Shown piece after piece: positions 9,070-21,049 of a stretch of DNA of 50,319 bases. A model generated the notes under the pieces. It was given only the letters and a program-made list of their open reading frames with translations, was not told where the DNA came from and did not search any database. The stretch spans positions 94,968-145,286 of the forward strand of contig QZLH01000381.1 in the NCBI GenBank assembly GCA_003833135.1, given 5' to 3'. Each line of letters begins with the position of its first letter. The stretch's first letter is position 1. This stretch comes from Oehlia diaphana (lineage: Eukaryota; Glomeromycota; Glomeromycetes; Glomerales; Glomeraceae). A program made the translations under genes and the position numbers.

Positions 9070-11682
9070 TTAAGTGCAATCTTCAGAATTGATACTGAGT
9101 TTGGTAAAGTCAACTTTTATTGATTCTAATATATATAAAAGCAGGGAATAAACATTGTATCAAAATATGATTTAATAATACAAATTAAATTCATATAATT
9201 ACCTGAATATTCTATTCCAAGCAAAACATTATTATCATCAGCATTTTTTGGTTCTGGAAGATTTTTAAAATTTAGAAGTCTGCTAGTATAAATTGCTTTA
9301 GTATGTGTTGTGTATAAGAGATTACTAGAAGATAATGGTGATTGAACTGTCGAAGATGACTTTTTATTAAATTTATCAGCTTCTTTAATTTGCTTACTGA
9401 ACACAGAATCTGAATTTCTATTAAAATATAATTTATTTGTTACCTCCATTAATTCAACTGCATTAGGTCGTTTTAAAGGGTCTGCATCCCAACAATGATT
9501 AATAATGTCAAAAATAAATTGAGGAACTTTATAATTAGACTTTGGCCTCAACCCATTACAAATTTTCATTGCTAAGAATTCATCATGAGCTATATCATAA
9601 TAAGGAGGGAAACCTGTACAAATTTCATATGCAATGATTCCAAATCCATAAATGTCACTTTTTTGAGTATATTCTTTTCCTCTTAAAACTTCTGGAGCTA
9701 TATAAGGTAATACACCGTATATTTTTTTATTATTATTTTGAGATGATTTGACATTTGCTGGTTGACATAATCCCAAGTCAGTAATAAAAGCATCTTCATT
9801 AAAATCACTTAATATATTTCCACAATGAAAATCTTGATGAATTAATCCTTTATTATGAATATCTTTAAGACCAATTGCAATACAATATAAACTACACAAC
9901 TTTTGACCCCAACCCAGTGAAATAAAGTTGTTATTTAAATGTTGTCTTAAGCTACCATTTTTTAATTCCATCACCATTATAAAATTATTCGTTTTTGGAT
10001 TTTTGGTAATACCAAAACAACGAACTATATTAGTAGTATAATATACTAAAATATTTGATTCAACCTTAAAAGAAAATTATAGTTAGTTTAACATTTAAAA
10101 AGGCTAATACCGTATAGCGCTGCATAAAACACCCCCGGTGTTATTCAAGAAACCCGGCCTAGATTGTATAACACCTCCCAAATATTGGGAGATGGGAGGA
10201 TGATACAAATATTCGTTACTGATCAATATATACCTTGCTATTAGACTTATCAANNNNNNNNNNNNNNNNNNNNNNNNNNNNNNNNNNNNNNNNNNNNNNN
10301 NNNNNNNNNNNNNNNNNNNNNNNNNNNNNNNNNNNNNNNNNNNNNNNNNNNNNNNNNNNNNNNNNNNNNNNNNNNNNNNNNNNNNNNNNNNNNNNNNNNN
10401 NNNNNNNNNNNNNNNNNNNNNNNNNNNNNNNNNNNNNNNNNNNNNNNNNNNNNNNNNNNNNNNNNNNNNNNNNNNNNNNNNNNNNNNNNNNNNNNNNNNN
10501 NNNNNNNNNNNNNNNNNNNNNNNNNNNNNNNNNNNNNNNNNNNNNNNNNNNNNNNNNNNNNNNNNNNNNNNNNNNNNNNNNNNNNNNNNNNNNNNNNNNN
10601 NNNNNNNNNNNNNNNNNNNNNNNNNNNNNNNNNNNNNNNNNNNNNNNNNNNNNNNNNNNNNNNNNNNNNNNNNNNNNNNNNNNNNNNNNNNNNNNNNNNN
10701 NNNNNNNNNNNNNNNNNNNNNNNNNNNNNNNNNNNNNNNNNNNNNNNNNNNNNNNNNNNNNNNNNNNNNNNNNNNNNNNNNNNNNNNNNNNNNNNNNNNN
10801 NNNNNNNNNNNNNNNNNNNNNNNNNNNNNNNNNNNNNNNNNNNNNNNNNNNNNNNNNNNNNNNNNNNNNNNNNNNNNNNNNNNNNNNNNNNNNNNNNNNN
10901 NNNNNNNNNNNNNNNNNNNNNNNNNNNNNNNNNNNNNNNNNNNNNNNNNNNNNNNNNNNNNNNNNNNNNNNNNNNNNNNNNNNNNNNNNNNNNNNNNNNN
11001 NCGTTACTGATCAATATATACCTTGCTATTAGACTTATCAAATCCAGTGAAAAGATCGCACTATTAATTATGAAAATTGGGCTATAAATCGCTCGTCAAA
11101 AAAAGGGGGGTACTATTCCAGGGGGGTACTATATGCAGCGCTATACGGTAATACTAAAATCAGTAAAAAATATCTTACTTCTTTTAAAAAATCTACTGTA
11201 ATATCTTGGGAATTGTGTAAGCACTTTAAAGCAACTTTTGTTTTAGCCTCTCTTCGCAATTGATTATTACAATTCATTCTCCAAGGACCATCTTTCCAAA
11301 CTGCTTTAAAAGTAGTTCCAAATCCCCCTTTTGCTAAATATTCAACATCTTCAAATTTATCATATTCAATCCACTCTATGATATGGTATATATCCTCAGC
11401 TTTTAATTGTACTTTTTGAATAAATTCATCAACGTCATGATTTCCACTTGTCCAATTTTTGAAATTTTGTTTAAAATATTGTGATTTACATGACCGACAA
11501 TACCTATAATTAGTTTTAGGCTGCTTACAAATTTTACATAAACCATTTCTTTTATAATGTTCTTTTAATTCTTTGTCTGTTATTAGTTTATCAATTAATG
11601 ATTCTTGTTCTTCAGTCAAATTCCAATATATGAAGTCTTTTATTTGTTCAAATACATCATCACTTAGTTTAATTTCATCCAT
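9070..11682 (-). CDS. Zinc-ribbon-like/TKL kinase family protein, paralog 2
   Basis: Minus-strand gene of three exons: 11682-11179, 10064-9203 and 9125-9070, giving 473 residues. It is the closest relative of 4944-6502, including flanks. The start MDEIKLSDD matches the paralogs. An N-terminal CxxC...CxxC module (CKICKQP...CRSC) precedes the kinase domain, which has glycine loop GGFGT, VALK lysine, catalytic loop HQDFHCGN (Asp 246) and DLG (264-266). Arg of HRD is Gln, but the catalytic Asp is present, so activity is possible. Intron 1 is enlarged by a TIR element that contains a run of N (10254-11001). The splice sites are intact, so splicing across it is plausible. The last exon codes a tail ending DFTKLSINSEDCT. 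Confidence 0.85.
10110..11148. mobile_element. TIR element with TA target duplication in kinase intron 1
   Basis: Ends are a perfect 17-bp inverted repeat, CCGTATAGCGCTGCATA (10110-10126 and complement 11132-11148), each flanked by TA (10108-10109, 11149-11150). The same intron in kinase gene 1 has one TA and no insertion, so it supplies the empty site. TA duplication suggests the Tc1/mariner group. The run of N inside is flanked by a 40-bp direct repeat. If the gap is an unmerged overlap, the true element is only about 251 bp, a MITE. No coding capacity is visible. Confidence 0.75.
10254..11001. other. Assembly gap (748 N) with 40-bp repeated edges
   Basis: The 40 bases before the gap (10214-10253) are identical to the 40 bases after it (11002-11041). 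This is the pattern of two contig ends that overlap but were not merged. The gap size is therefore probably fictitious. Confidence 0.8.
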
Positions 11683-11860
11683 TTTAATAAATAAGTTTTT
11701 CAACAAAAAATAAGTTATTAATCCGTATGTAAAAATTACTAAAAAATAATAAAGGAAAAGAAAAAATGGTGAAACAAATATTATGTTGAATGATTTCAAT
11801 GATTTCAAAATTGTGAAACAAGACTCAATAATCTGATCGGCAATTAAATTTATTCAATTT
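11683..11860 (-). promoter_or_regulatory. Conserved upstream block of kinase gene 2
   Basis: It matches the upstream block of kinase gene 1 over most of its length and contains TGATCGGCAA at 11834-11843, followed by TTAAATTTATTCAA as at gene 1. The shorter copy lacks the second GATCGGCAA found at 6637. Confidence 0.45.
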
Positions 11861-12039
11861 TGACAAATAAGGATTTTTATTTAAATTTTCTAAATAAATA
11901 AATAAAATAAAATAAAATATTTTGAAATATTGTGAGTATTATGTAATGAAACTGTCGTGTATTGCAATGAAATAAATAAGTAAAACTAAAATTTATGAAA
12001 AAATAACTTCTGTATTGAGAAAAAGATAAAGAAGTGACG

Positions 12040-12170
12040 TTATTTTGAATATGATAAATTTAGTTAAATAGTTGAAATTGGTAGAGGAGCTTTTGGTAAA
12101 GTGAGTAAATCAAGTTTGGTTAATAAAGGATTAGTCGCACTGTCAAGTATGAGCTTAATAGGGTAGGAAT
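12040..12170 (+). pseudogene. Kinase N-lobe relic
   Basis: A plus-strand stretch reads FEYDKFS, a stop, then IVEIGRGAFGKVSKSSLVNK and GLVALSSMSLIG, a stop. This is the start of a protein kinase domain: strand 1, the glycine loop GRGAFGKV and strand 3. The VALK lysine is Ser here, two stops interrupt it and no C-lobe follows. It belongs to a kinase type different from the zinc-ribbon genes, whose loop is GGFGT. Confidence 0.6.
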
Positions 12171-15100
12171 CAACTTTTTATGTTGTACACTAGGATGAAA
12201 TCAAGAATCAAGTTAAGCACATTAATTAACAATTTTTTTATGTATACATTTTAAAAAAACGACAGTGTTACAAATCATCTAAAAAGGAGATTTCTTTAAA
12301 AGAAAGTTGTCTGTTAGACCGTATAATAAAATTATGTAACAATTTTTTTATAATCTCAGATTTTATATTTTTAAATAACGAAACATTGTTAATTAGATCA
12401 TTATCATGAACTTAGGATTTGAAAAGTTTCATATAGATTATGCAGATTATATAGATTATGTAGATTTTACTTTATGTATGAATTCTTTAACTTTCTGCCC
12501 AAATACCATTAATTAATTTCGTTTCTTTGATAAGCATGTGATATTAAAGAAATAATTTGAGACAAAGAGATTTAAAATATTTTTTTACAAGAAACTTACT
12601 ATAATATTGACCGTAATAAAATTTTACGTTCAGAATGCAATTTACTAAGATCTTAATAATATTTGGCGCCATATTTCTACTTTAACACTATTTTTCCAAA
12701 ATATTCTCCATATTTATTCACATAATCTTTAATAATTAAACTGTCTTTCGCTACATTATCATGAAGCATGCTCAATCAAAAAAAAAAAATAATAATAATT
12801 AAAATCAAATCATTTATTATAAACTACTTTATTATGTTCACTTGTACAAATTTAAAGTAATTTGAAAGTTTCCTGATGATTTTATAATTTATTTTGTATG
12901 AGTTAAGATATTATTGTCAATTTTTTTTTTATTAGAAGGGGAGCGGTAAAACAACTTATTCACATGGATACAAATTAATTTGTTAATGTTTCGTAACAAC
13001 AGTGTCAAATAAATTTTAGATAGATCAGGTGATTTCTTTACATGTCGATCACGTAAAATTTGTTACCTTTTTTTGGATATGAACGAGTAAAAAAAGGAAA
13101 TAAAAGAAAAAAGGAGAGGAAGATCGGACATCTCCATATTATCACGATATTGCCGATCATTTTGCCGATCACTTGCCAATATTATCACATAAAAAAATAC
13201 TGTTGAATTAATTTTTTCTCAAATTCTACATAATAATGTATAAAATTTCGATTTTATTTACTTTATTTTATTTATTGTTAATAAATTAGTTCTTAAAATA
13301 ATTCATAAAAATTTTGCCAAATATCAGACATATATCAATTTTACAGTAATTGTAAACATTTATTTGATAATATCTTTCGGGTTATCAAAAATTATCAATG
13401 TTTATTTTAGCCATTGATTCTTGAATACCTAAATAATATACTGTAAAAGTTTCAAGTTTCGCCCGAAGATCTGTGGCTTCGCCCGAAGCTTCAAAGTCAG
13501 ATTAACAGATGATCGGCATATATATTAACGTTAATTATTGAAAATTTGACATAAAATCTAACTTTGGAAACACACCTTATTTTGGCACAGTACTTTTTTA
13601 TTAAATTATTAATAAATTAAACTATTAAATAAAATAATTTAACATAAAGTGTCAGAACATTTATTGCTTGGAATAAAGCTTCAAATTTAACGTGATATCA
13701 CATATATCATGATCGGCAAGTGATCAGCATGTCCGGAAGATCATAGTATTTCAATAACACGTGACTGTAATTACAATATCTCTAATAGTTGTGTTTTAAA
13801 AAATATGAAACTAAAAATTTTTGCATTATTACTATAGGAATTTATTATGTTTTAAGCAGTAATCATATAGAATATTTGTTATACTGTATATTGTTAAAAA
13901 CATTGCAAGTGTTTTTATATGATATAATATCTTAATTAAATTACAAGCCATAAAAAAAACATATAATACAATTACTTAATTATCAAGCATGTGAAAAAAA
14001 AATACAAATTTAAAAAATAAAATATAACATTCTATAAAATAAAATATTCCAAATGGCATGATGGACAGGAACTGTTAACTTCCTAAATCTCAAATCGAGA
14101 TCATTTGACATATCAATATACAAAGTAGTTTGGTAACCATGAATCATGGAGTCAAATTAGGGAAGAGATTGGTTAATATACTTGTAAAAATGGTTCATTT
14201 ATGGGTATAATTATTATTATATTTGAATTTTATTTCTTTTAAAAAAATTCCCTGACTATTTAAAAAAAAAATACAGTATCTTATTAATGAATCAGTTTAA
14301 TCAATCGATCTTTTGCAAGAAAATCTTTGATTCATTGATATCAGTAAATCTATTGAAGCGACAATGCCAAGAAATCTTTTAAAATATTTTTAGTAAACTT
14401 TTATTATTCAATTATAAGTTGATTATAATATTGATTTTTGAGTACGTTCCACAGCTGTGGGTTTGAACTTTGAATATTAACATATATAATAATAATAATA
14501 AATTGATTAACTTAAATAAATAAATAAATAATATAAAATAAGTAAAATAAAATAAGCTAAAATAGTTTACCACAAGAAAAAAAAATAAGACTAAATAAAT
14601 AAAACAAAACAATAATAAAATTCAATAAAGCAAAATAAAAATATTTTTTTATGTAAATATGAATAAGGTAACGAGTTTTATCAAGCTTTATTAATTTGAT
14701 CAAAATTTTTTGGCGATATTCAGAGTGGTATGCCAGAATTTTATCACGTGATCTGCGAAGGTACACTCTTCGCGTTTCTCATTTTCATAAGTATTCTAGG
14801 AACTTTGGTTTTTACAAGGTATATTTGTCACTCTCGTTTAATTTCTTAACGCAATAATGCCGGCCAGTTACGTGTATTCCTTTTTCACATTTTAACAAGC
14901 TACGGTAAAGAGTTTTCATAAAGTTTTGTTCTAGACTTCTAAAAGGATTACGTAAAAATGTAATGAATAATAGGATCATTGAATGCATATTTAAATGACA
15001 ATTTTTTCAGATAATGAAATTCTATAAAAGGAATTATAATTTTTGTAACAAATAAAAGAGTCATGAGAATTTTAAAATCTTATGTCAAGCAGATCTATTT

Positions 15101-15295
15101 GATTCTATTTGATTCTAGCAGGTTCCAAATGATAAATTATTCAGATTACTAATAATTTTTTTTTTATAAAATTATATTTAAGAATTAGATATATTAGAGC
15201 TGGTTGTTGCATAAACATTGAATTAGTTTAACTTGGATGTTAGTGATATTATAAACAAGATAGATTTTTTTATTAAAAGATAAGAATATAAAGAA
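12171..15295. other. Long AT-rich stretch without a gene
   Basis: No sustained coding signal. It holds a cluster of TTGCCGATCA motifs (given separately), a short GC-richer spot at 13460-13495 where GTTTCGCCCGAAG and GCTTCGCCCGAAG repeat, CACGTG at 13759 and 14746, and poly-A/T runs. The open frames at 14412-14766 are low-complexity AAT/AAAT reading and are not believable proteins. Confidence 0.5.
13150..13171 (+). promoter_or_regulatory. Paired TTGCCGATCA motifs
   Basis: Two copies of TTGCCGATCA, 13150-13159 and 13162-13171, spaced 12 bp apart. Further copies on the other strand, TGATCGGCA(A), lie at 13510 and 13710, and single copies lie upstream of kinase genes 1, 2 and 4. A ten-base GC-bearing word is unlikely to recur this often in such AT-rich DNA. 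It may be a protein-binding site or part of a dispersed repeat. Confidence 0.35.
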
Positions 15296-15309
15296 AAATT
15301 CAGAGAGGT

Positions 15310-15604
15310 TGGAATTTTTAGCTAAAATTAATAGCAAGAGAATGTTTAGAGCTGCTGATTCAATTGAATATGTTTACATAGTAGTAATATCAATGAAGGT
15401 GTTGATGAAGAATTTTTAAATGAATTGTTTCCTGCTGAATCTAGGATAAGATTCATTAAAGGAAATAATTATGACGTTTATGAAGCTTGGTTAGATATCA
15501 TTCTTGGACTTATTGGCGGAATTCTGTGGGCTATATTTATATCAATTAGTTTTGTTTTAAATAGAATTATTCTTTCTTTTATTCAAAAACTAAAGAATGA
15601 ATAA
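15310..15604 (+). pseudogene. Remnant coding for an acidic segment and a C-terminal membrane helix
   Basis: Two open pieces in adjacent frames. The first (about 15310-15395) reads LEFLAKINSKRMFRAADSIE. The second (15368-15604) reads NEGVDEEFLNELFPAESRIR and later a hydrophobic run LDIILGLIGGILWAIFISIS followed by basic residues and a stop. The second has no ATG, and a one-base shift joins the two. The hydrophobic run has the length of one membrane-spanning helix near the C-terminus. I do not recognise the family. Confidence 0.4.
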
Positions 15605-16569
15605 TTTATAAAATCTTAAAATGCTAAAGATTTTTTATACACATATTTATGTTTTTTTTTCGTAGAATAATTTTTTCTTTATTTTTAATAAATAAGATTA
15701 TTAAATAAAAACATCAAATACTTATAAAATTAACGCACTTAAATCTGAAATTTGATGATACAACATGGAAAATTTTGCAACGCGGCATTAACTTTAACAT
15801 ACAATCTAATATTTATGATAAATTTAATGATGCAGCGACACATTTTTTTTAGAGGATTTTATATATTTGTTTTTGTGATTATAACGCTTCGGACGCTCTA
15901 ACAGTTCCCATTCCTAAAGTATTACCTCTGTTATCTGTAATGCCAATGACTGAAAGTTCGTGGTGATAAATACGTTTCACGAAATTACTTGTGATCAACT
16001 TTCCGAGGCGTATGTCTGTCTTATCTGTCCCCACTCCCCCTGCCTACTTTGCGTTGAAATTTTATTTTTAATCATGATATTTTTAGTAAAATTTTAAACA
16101 GTTTATTATTTTTATTTGGTTTTTAACATAATTTTTTTATCTTGTAACTGTGATTATTTTAGCTTAGAGGCTTGGATTTGTGCTTATGTAACTCAAGTCT
16201 CGAGTCAACTCAAGTTGGCTCGACTTGAGTCCAAGACTTATTTTGACTATTTTAATAAATTTGAAATTGAAATCTATTCTTTGAAGTAATGCCTTAGAAA
16301 ATATTACTTAAAACAAAAATATATTTTTAATTTTTGATCTATGAAATGGTTTTCTCGAAAAACTTTAATAGAATGGATGATAGTCAAATATAGTAAATTT
16401 ATATACTGCGGGTGCGATATTATCACCGCGTTACATTATCATCACGTGTTTAAATTTATCAATTTATGTCGTCATACAGTAGTCATAGTAACTTAGATAA
16501 TATTTATATGATTTTATCGACTCAAATTTCGTGTTGCAATCTCTTCTTTCAGTAAGTACAAAATCGAAA
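15605..16569. other. Stretch without a recognised gene
   Basis: A GC-richer self-complementary patch at 16192-16245 (ACTCAAGTCTCGAGTCAACT and CTCGACTTGAGT) resembles the dispersed GC-rich repeats at 545-722 and 29620-29793. Nothing else is supported. Confidence 0.4.
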
Positions 16570-18415
16570 ATGGAATGTCTGTACGACAATTCTCATGGTA
16601 AAAAAAAAAATTTTATTTTATTTTGACGTTCTAGAGACTAAAGTTGCTCTAAATACTTTAATGTAGGCACCAGCTAAAGAATTTAATCTTGAAGAAACTA
16701 TAGAAGTCATTGAAGGTAATTATTTTATTTTTTTCCTCTATCTTTACTATTTGTCTTTGAAATAAGTGTAATAACTGTGTATTTGTATATAGATGTCAAG
16801 AATAATGATGAAAGTAATATAACTTCGGGACCCATTTTAGGACTGGAGCTTGAAGGACAAGAAGCTTCAAATTATCCATTGTTAGCTCAACCTATAGAAT
16901 TATTTGTTGGGACACGCTTTGGTTCTTGGATAATCGCTGAACACTACTTAAAGAAATACGAAAGACTGCAGTTGTTCATAAAGCAGTTGCTTTTAGTTCC
17001 GGTATGGCTGATGTAGTTGAAGCTTTGGATTCTCGAATGCAAAAAGAAGCATTAAATAAATGTTTTATAGCGTGGAAATATAACACAACAATTTATCATC
17101 AACCATTTATTATAGAAAGTTTTTTTAGTAAGATTAATAGTGAGATTTAGACGTATATTTCCCCACGAATTGTTGAAGAGATTCATAAACAAATGTGTGA
17201 GTTTATACTTTATATATGTGAAAGAATAGATATTGATGATGCTTTTGCGTTTGATGATGATCAATTGGTAAGAATTTTTATTAGATTTAAGGTGAGAATG
17301 GTGAGAATTAAGATTAGGTGTGAGTTTAGGATTAGGGTTAGGGTGCGGGTTTAGGGTTAGAGTTATGGTGTGGGTTTAGGGTTAGTGTTAGGGTTAGGTG
17401 CGGGTTTAGAGTTAGAGTTGGGGTTAGGGTTAGGTTAGGGCACGGTTTTAGATTAGATTAGGGTGTGTTTTAATTAGGGTTAGGGTGTTGTTTTAGAGTT
17501 ATGATCATGTTTAGGATCAGAAAGATATTTTATTAATGAATTTTACTTTCTTTTTATTATCAGGACGACCTAGCTAAGAATAATATAGATCAGATGGTGA
17601 GAATATTCAATATTGTTGTATTGAATTTGTTTTTGTATATTATTTAACATTCCTTTTTATTCTAGGATTTAGATATAACAAGCGAGGCTGAGATTATTTA
17701 AAATAATGAGGATTTCTATGACTATCGACAGGTTTATTTGAAGGCATTATTAAACTCAACTTCAAGAGGTTCAATTAGGGAGATTTGACGAATTATTCCT
17801 TATATGACAACAAAAACTTATCAACATATTATTATACTTAATGATGGTACCCATTTGTGTACCTATTTGTTATTGGTTTCTCATGGAATTATTTATCGTC
17901 ATTACTTCAAGCTAATGGTAGAAAATCAGGATGCTTCATTTCATATTTTGCTAATGTCAGCAAGGTGGTTGTAAGATAATGCATGGGAAAATATTGAATC
18001 TCTATGTAACGAACCTTTTATTAGTGCAGGTGGTCATAAGTCTCAGTATACTAATTTACAAGGACTTATTCCTAGACATTATAACAATGTTCAAGAAGTT
18101 CAAGTTCGCCATCAGATGCAGAAAAAGATGGAATATGGTCGAATTATGGGCCATTTTAAAAAAGCATTAGATTATTCAATAGAAGAAAATGATCAAAAGA
18201 ATTTAGACAATCTGATCTTATCTTACATTGCTAATAAAGAAAAACAGCGTTAAAACACTCAATTGACTGTTGCTGAAGGACATCAAACTTCGGATGATAT
18301 TGTAAAGTTATCTGATGGACGTGTTTATAATGCTAGTTATATTAAGGATCCATTAGCACATCGTGGTAAAGGCAGACCTCCTACAAAATGATTAGAACGT
18401 ATAACAAAGGTTTAA
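16570..18415 (+). pseudogene. MULE/FAR1-type transposase relic lacking its catalytic core
   Basis: Spliced pieces read on the plus strand. 16570 starts MECLYDNSH. After a GT-AG intron it continues ETKVALNTLM, stop, APAKEFNLEETIEVIE. After another intron it reads VKNNDESN...ELFVGTRFGSW...LKKY, a FAR1-like DNA-binding start. At about 16965 it jumps straight to the region after the catalytic domain (KAVAFSSGMADVVEALDSRM, ESFFSKI). Further on come YDYRQVYLKALLN, PYMTTKTYQHIIILNDGTHL and the end RGKGRPPTK. In the SWIM zinc finger two expected Cys are Tyr (HLCTY...IIYRHYF). In-frame stops occur at several sites, including the end. It cannot encode an active transposase. Confidence 0.7.
17275..17515 (+). 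repeat. Degenerate telomere-like (TTAGGG) repeat in an intron
   Basis: About 240 bp of TTAGGG, TTAGAG, TTAGTG and GGGTTTAGGGTTAG variants on the plus strand, with a looser higher-order unit of about 30 bp starting GTGCGGGTTTAG or GTGTGGGTTTAG. It lies between a donor near 17268 and an acceptor near 17563 of the MULE relic. TTAGGG is the usual fungal telomere repeat. Confidence 0.8.
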
Positions 18416-19273
18416 TGTCTATAGTAATGTTGAAAAATAAGTTAGATAATCATTAAATGTATATAAATTTGTATTGATATATGTAATTTTTTAATTTTTA
18501 TTAATTGTAATTACTAATTAATTAATAAATATGTGAAAATATTTAATCTATATAATTTTTTATATATTAAACTTACTATAAATAATTAAATTTTATATTT
18601 GTATCAGTAGAAATAGAAAAAAAAAATCAAGTAAAAGGAAAAAAATTTTTAATAAATTATTATGAAGTTTTATTTATTAATATTATGAGGTCTTTTTTTT
18701 ATGAAATTTATCTTACACTTTTTTAGATCTTGGACGCTATTTAACTAAAATTTAGTATATAAGAACTTACGCTTAGGTTAAAAATATAATTAAATATTAA
18801 ATTATTTGAATTCCTTTATCAGCTTGTTTCATTTCTGCTTTTATACACTCATGATAATTTTTTTAAAAAAATTATAAAAATTATATATATTAAAATAATC
18901 AATATCGATTTTTTCAACCAATATTTTGAAATTTAGATAAAAAAAACGGGGCTGTTACACAACAGCAAATACAGTATTTGCTTTTAATGGAAAAAAAACG
19001 GAGTTACGATATTACAGTAACCTGTATCACGCGACAATTTACAATTAAGTTTGATCACTGCATTTATAGAATTCTTTTATTCTTTCATGGAATTCTAGTC
19101 GGAGTTCGTTCAAAATTTTTCCATAATGAACTTCCAGATTAATTTTTTACCATAATTCTTTAGGATTTTGAACTTCTTACTTTAAATATATATATTGGAA
19201 GGTTTTCTTGAACACTACAAATAAATTATATATTTTTGAAATAACTGAACAATTAATAAAACAATTGTTTATA
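18416..19273. other. AT-rich stretch without a recognised gene
   Basis: A short coding-like piece on the minus strand near 18850-18800 (ECIKAEMKQADKGIQ) stands alone. Nothing else is supported. Confidence 0.4.
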
Positions 19274-21049
19274 ATGTCAGACAATATGTCCTTAAGCCGG
19301 CCAGCACGAACTACTATAGTTAGTAAAAGAAGGAGTAAATGCAAAGAATGTAAAATAAGAAACATTATAGACGAATATCATGAAACCTGTCAATTATGTT
19401 ATGAATTATTCACATTGGATTTAAGTGGAATCAAAGTCGTTGATGATATTATCAGAAATGCACGAGTTGATTATGCTAAAGGTAAATTTTGTATGATATT
19501 TGAGTTTGTTCCCTACGATCAATTCAAAGATATAGAATTTATTGCCGAAGGAGGATTAGTAAAATTTATAAAGCTATTTGGGTTGATGGTCCAATTAATA
19601 AGTCCTACAATACTCTTACTAGTAATACAATATTTGTTCGTAATAACAATTATTATACAGTTGTTCTCAAAAAACTAAATAATTCTAAAAACATTACATC
19701 CAAGGAACTGAACGAGGTACAGTCCCGCTATATTTTGATTTTCAACGTGATGATGATAAATTAATATTTTTTTTTTATTTAGCTTAAGGTATATTAACAG
19801 ATTTTATCAAATAATAATTTGACTTATACCATTAGTAAATATTTTGGAATTACTCAAGATCCTATTACTAAGGATATGATGATTATCATGACATATTATA
19901 GTTCAGGTGATTTGATACATTATTTAAGTAATAACTTTTATAACATTAGTTGGTGGTCAAAAATGGATAGATTACTTTTTATATCATTTGGACTTCTAGG
20001 AATACACAAAGCAAAAATTATCCACAGGGATTTACATAGTGGAAATATCTTTTTTGATCAAATTAGGGCGTACATTGGTGATCTGGGAATAAGTAGATCT
20101 GCAATTGAATCAAATAATGATAATGAGAAATATGGTATTATTCCTTACATGGCACCAGAGATTTTTCAAGGACAAAATTATACTGTAGCTTCAGACATAT
20201 ATAGTTTTGGAATGATTATGTGGGAATTTATGACAGGTAGAAGACCTTTTTGGGATGAAATTCATGATATAGAACTTATGATCAAAGTATGTGATGGTTT
20301 ACGACCACCAATTGTTACAAATGCACCTGAAGGATATATTGAATTAATGAAGGAATGCTGGCATTCTGATCCAGAAAAAAGGCCAACGACTGATAATTTA
20401 TATGGGAAAATTTATAAAATGTTTGATAATGAAAGTTTTATAAATCAAACTAAAATTATTGAATCACCAGATATTGGACCTGTAACAGTAACTAATCCAG
20501 GTGCCATTTATAAGAGTAGACCATTAAGTCGCATGATTAAATCTGCAATGTCTTTAAGGAGTTCAAGGAGTCAATCTATCGGTAACAAATTTTATTAATT
20601 ACAACGCATTTTTATGTAAGAAAGTTTTAACAATTATTTATTTTTAGATCCGTTTTATTATTATCAGAAAAATACTGGTAATTATTTAGTTTTTGTTTAA
20701 TGGTTTTTTTATGTTATTACTTATAATTAATATTATTTTAAAGATAAAAGAAAGCTTGAAGATGATTCAGTTGAAGTCAGTAGTGACAATGACGGTAATT
20801 AATTTAATAAATTATTATTTTCATTATATTTTATACTATTTAATTCACACATTCATAATTATTTAGAACAAAGTATTAAAAGAAGAAAATTTCTTGAATC
20901 TGAAAATAGTGGTAAATAAAATTACATTTTAACAATTCAACATATTTCATTTCATAATAATTTAATTGATTTTTATGATTTTAACAGATTACCTTACAAA
21001 AGAAATTGAATTAGATATTAATATGAGCTCTAATCTATACTTATATTAA
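19274..21049 (+). CDS. Zinc-ribbon-like/TKL kinase with mini-exon tail; one frameshift
   Basis: Six exons: 19274-19716, 19801-20581, 20648-20677, 20744-20794, 20867-20911 and 20988-21049, all GT-AG. With one base restored it gives 470 residues. The start MSDNMSLSRP is the first ATG of the frame. Cys 23, 26, 39 and 42 form CxxC-x12-CxxC. The kinase domain has an acidic linker YDQFKDIEFIAEGG, VVLK lysine, HRDLHSGN (Asp 225), GDLG and APE, so it looks catalytic. The tail exons 3 to 5 are 30, 51 and 45 nt, all starting and ending in phase 1, and code basic patches (KRKLEDD, KRRKFLES) that could be nuclear signals. One T is missing near 19556, inside the glycine loop, and shifts the frame. A sequencing error in the T run is as likely as a real mutation. 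Confidence 0.75.

Noticed and set aside
10235..11041. Long open frames through the N run on both strands
   Set aside because: They consist almost only of unknown residues from the gap.
14412..14766. Minus-strand frames rich in Phe, Tyr, Ile and Leu
   Set aside because: They are translations of AAT/AAAT low-complexity DNA without gene context.
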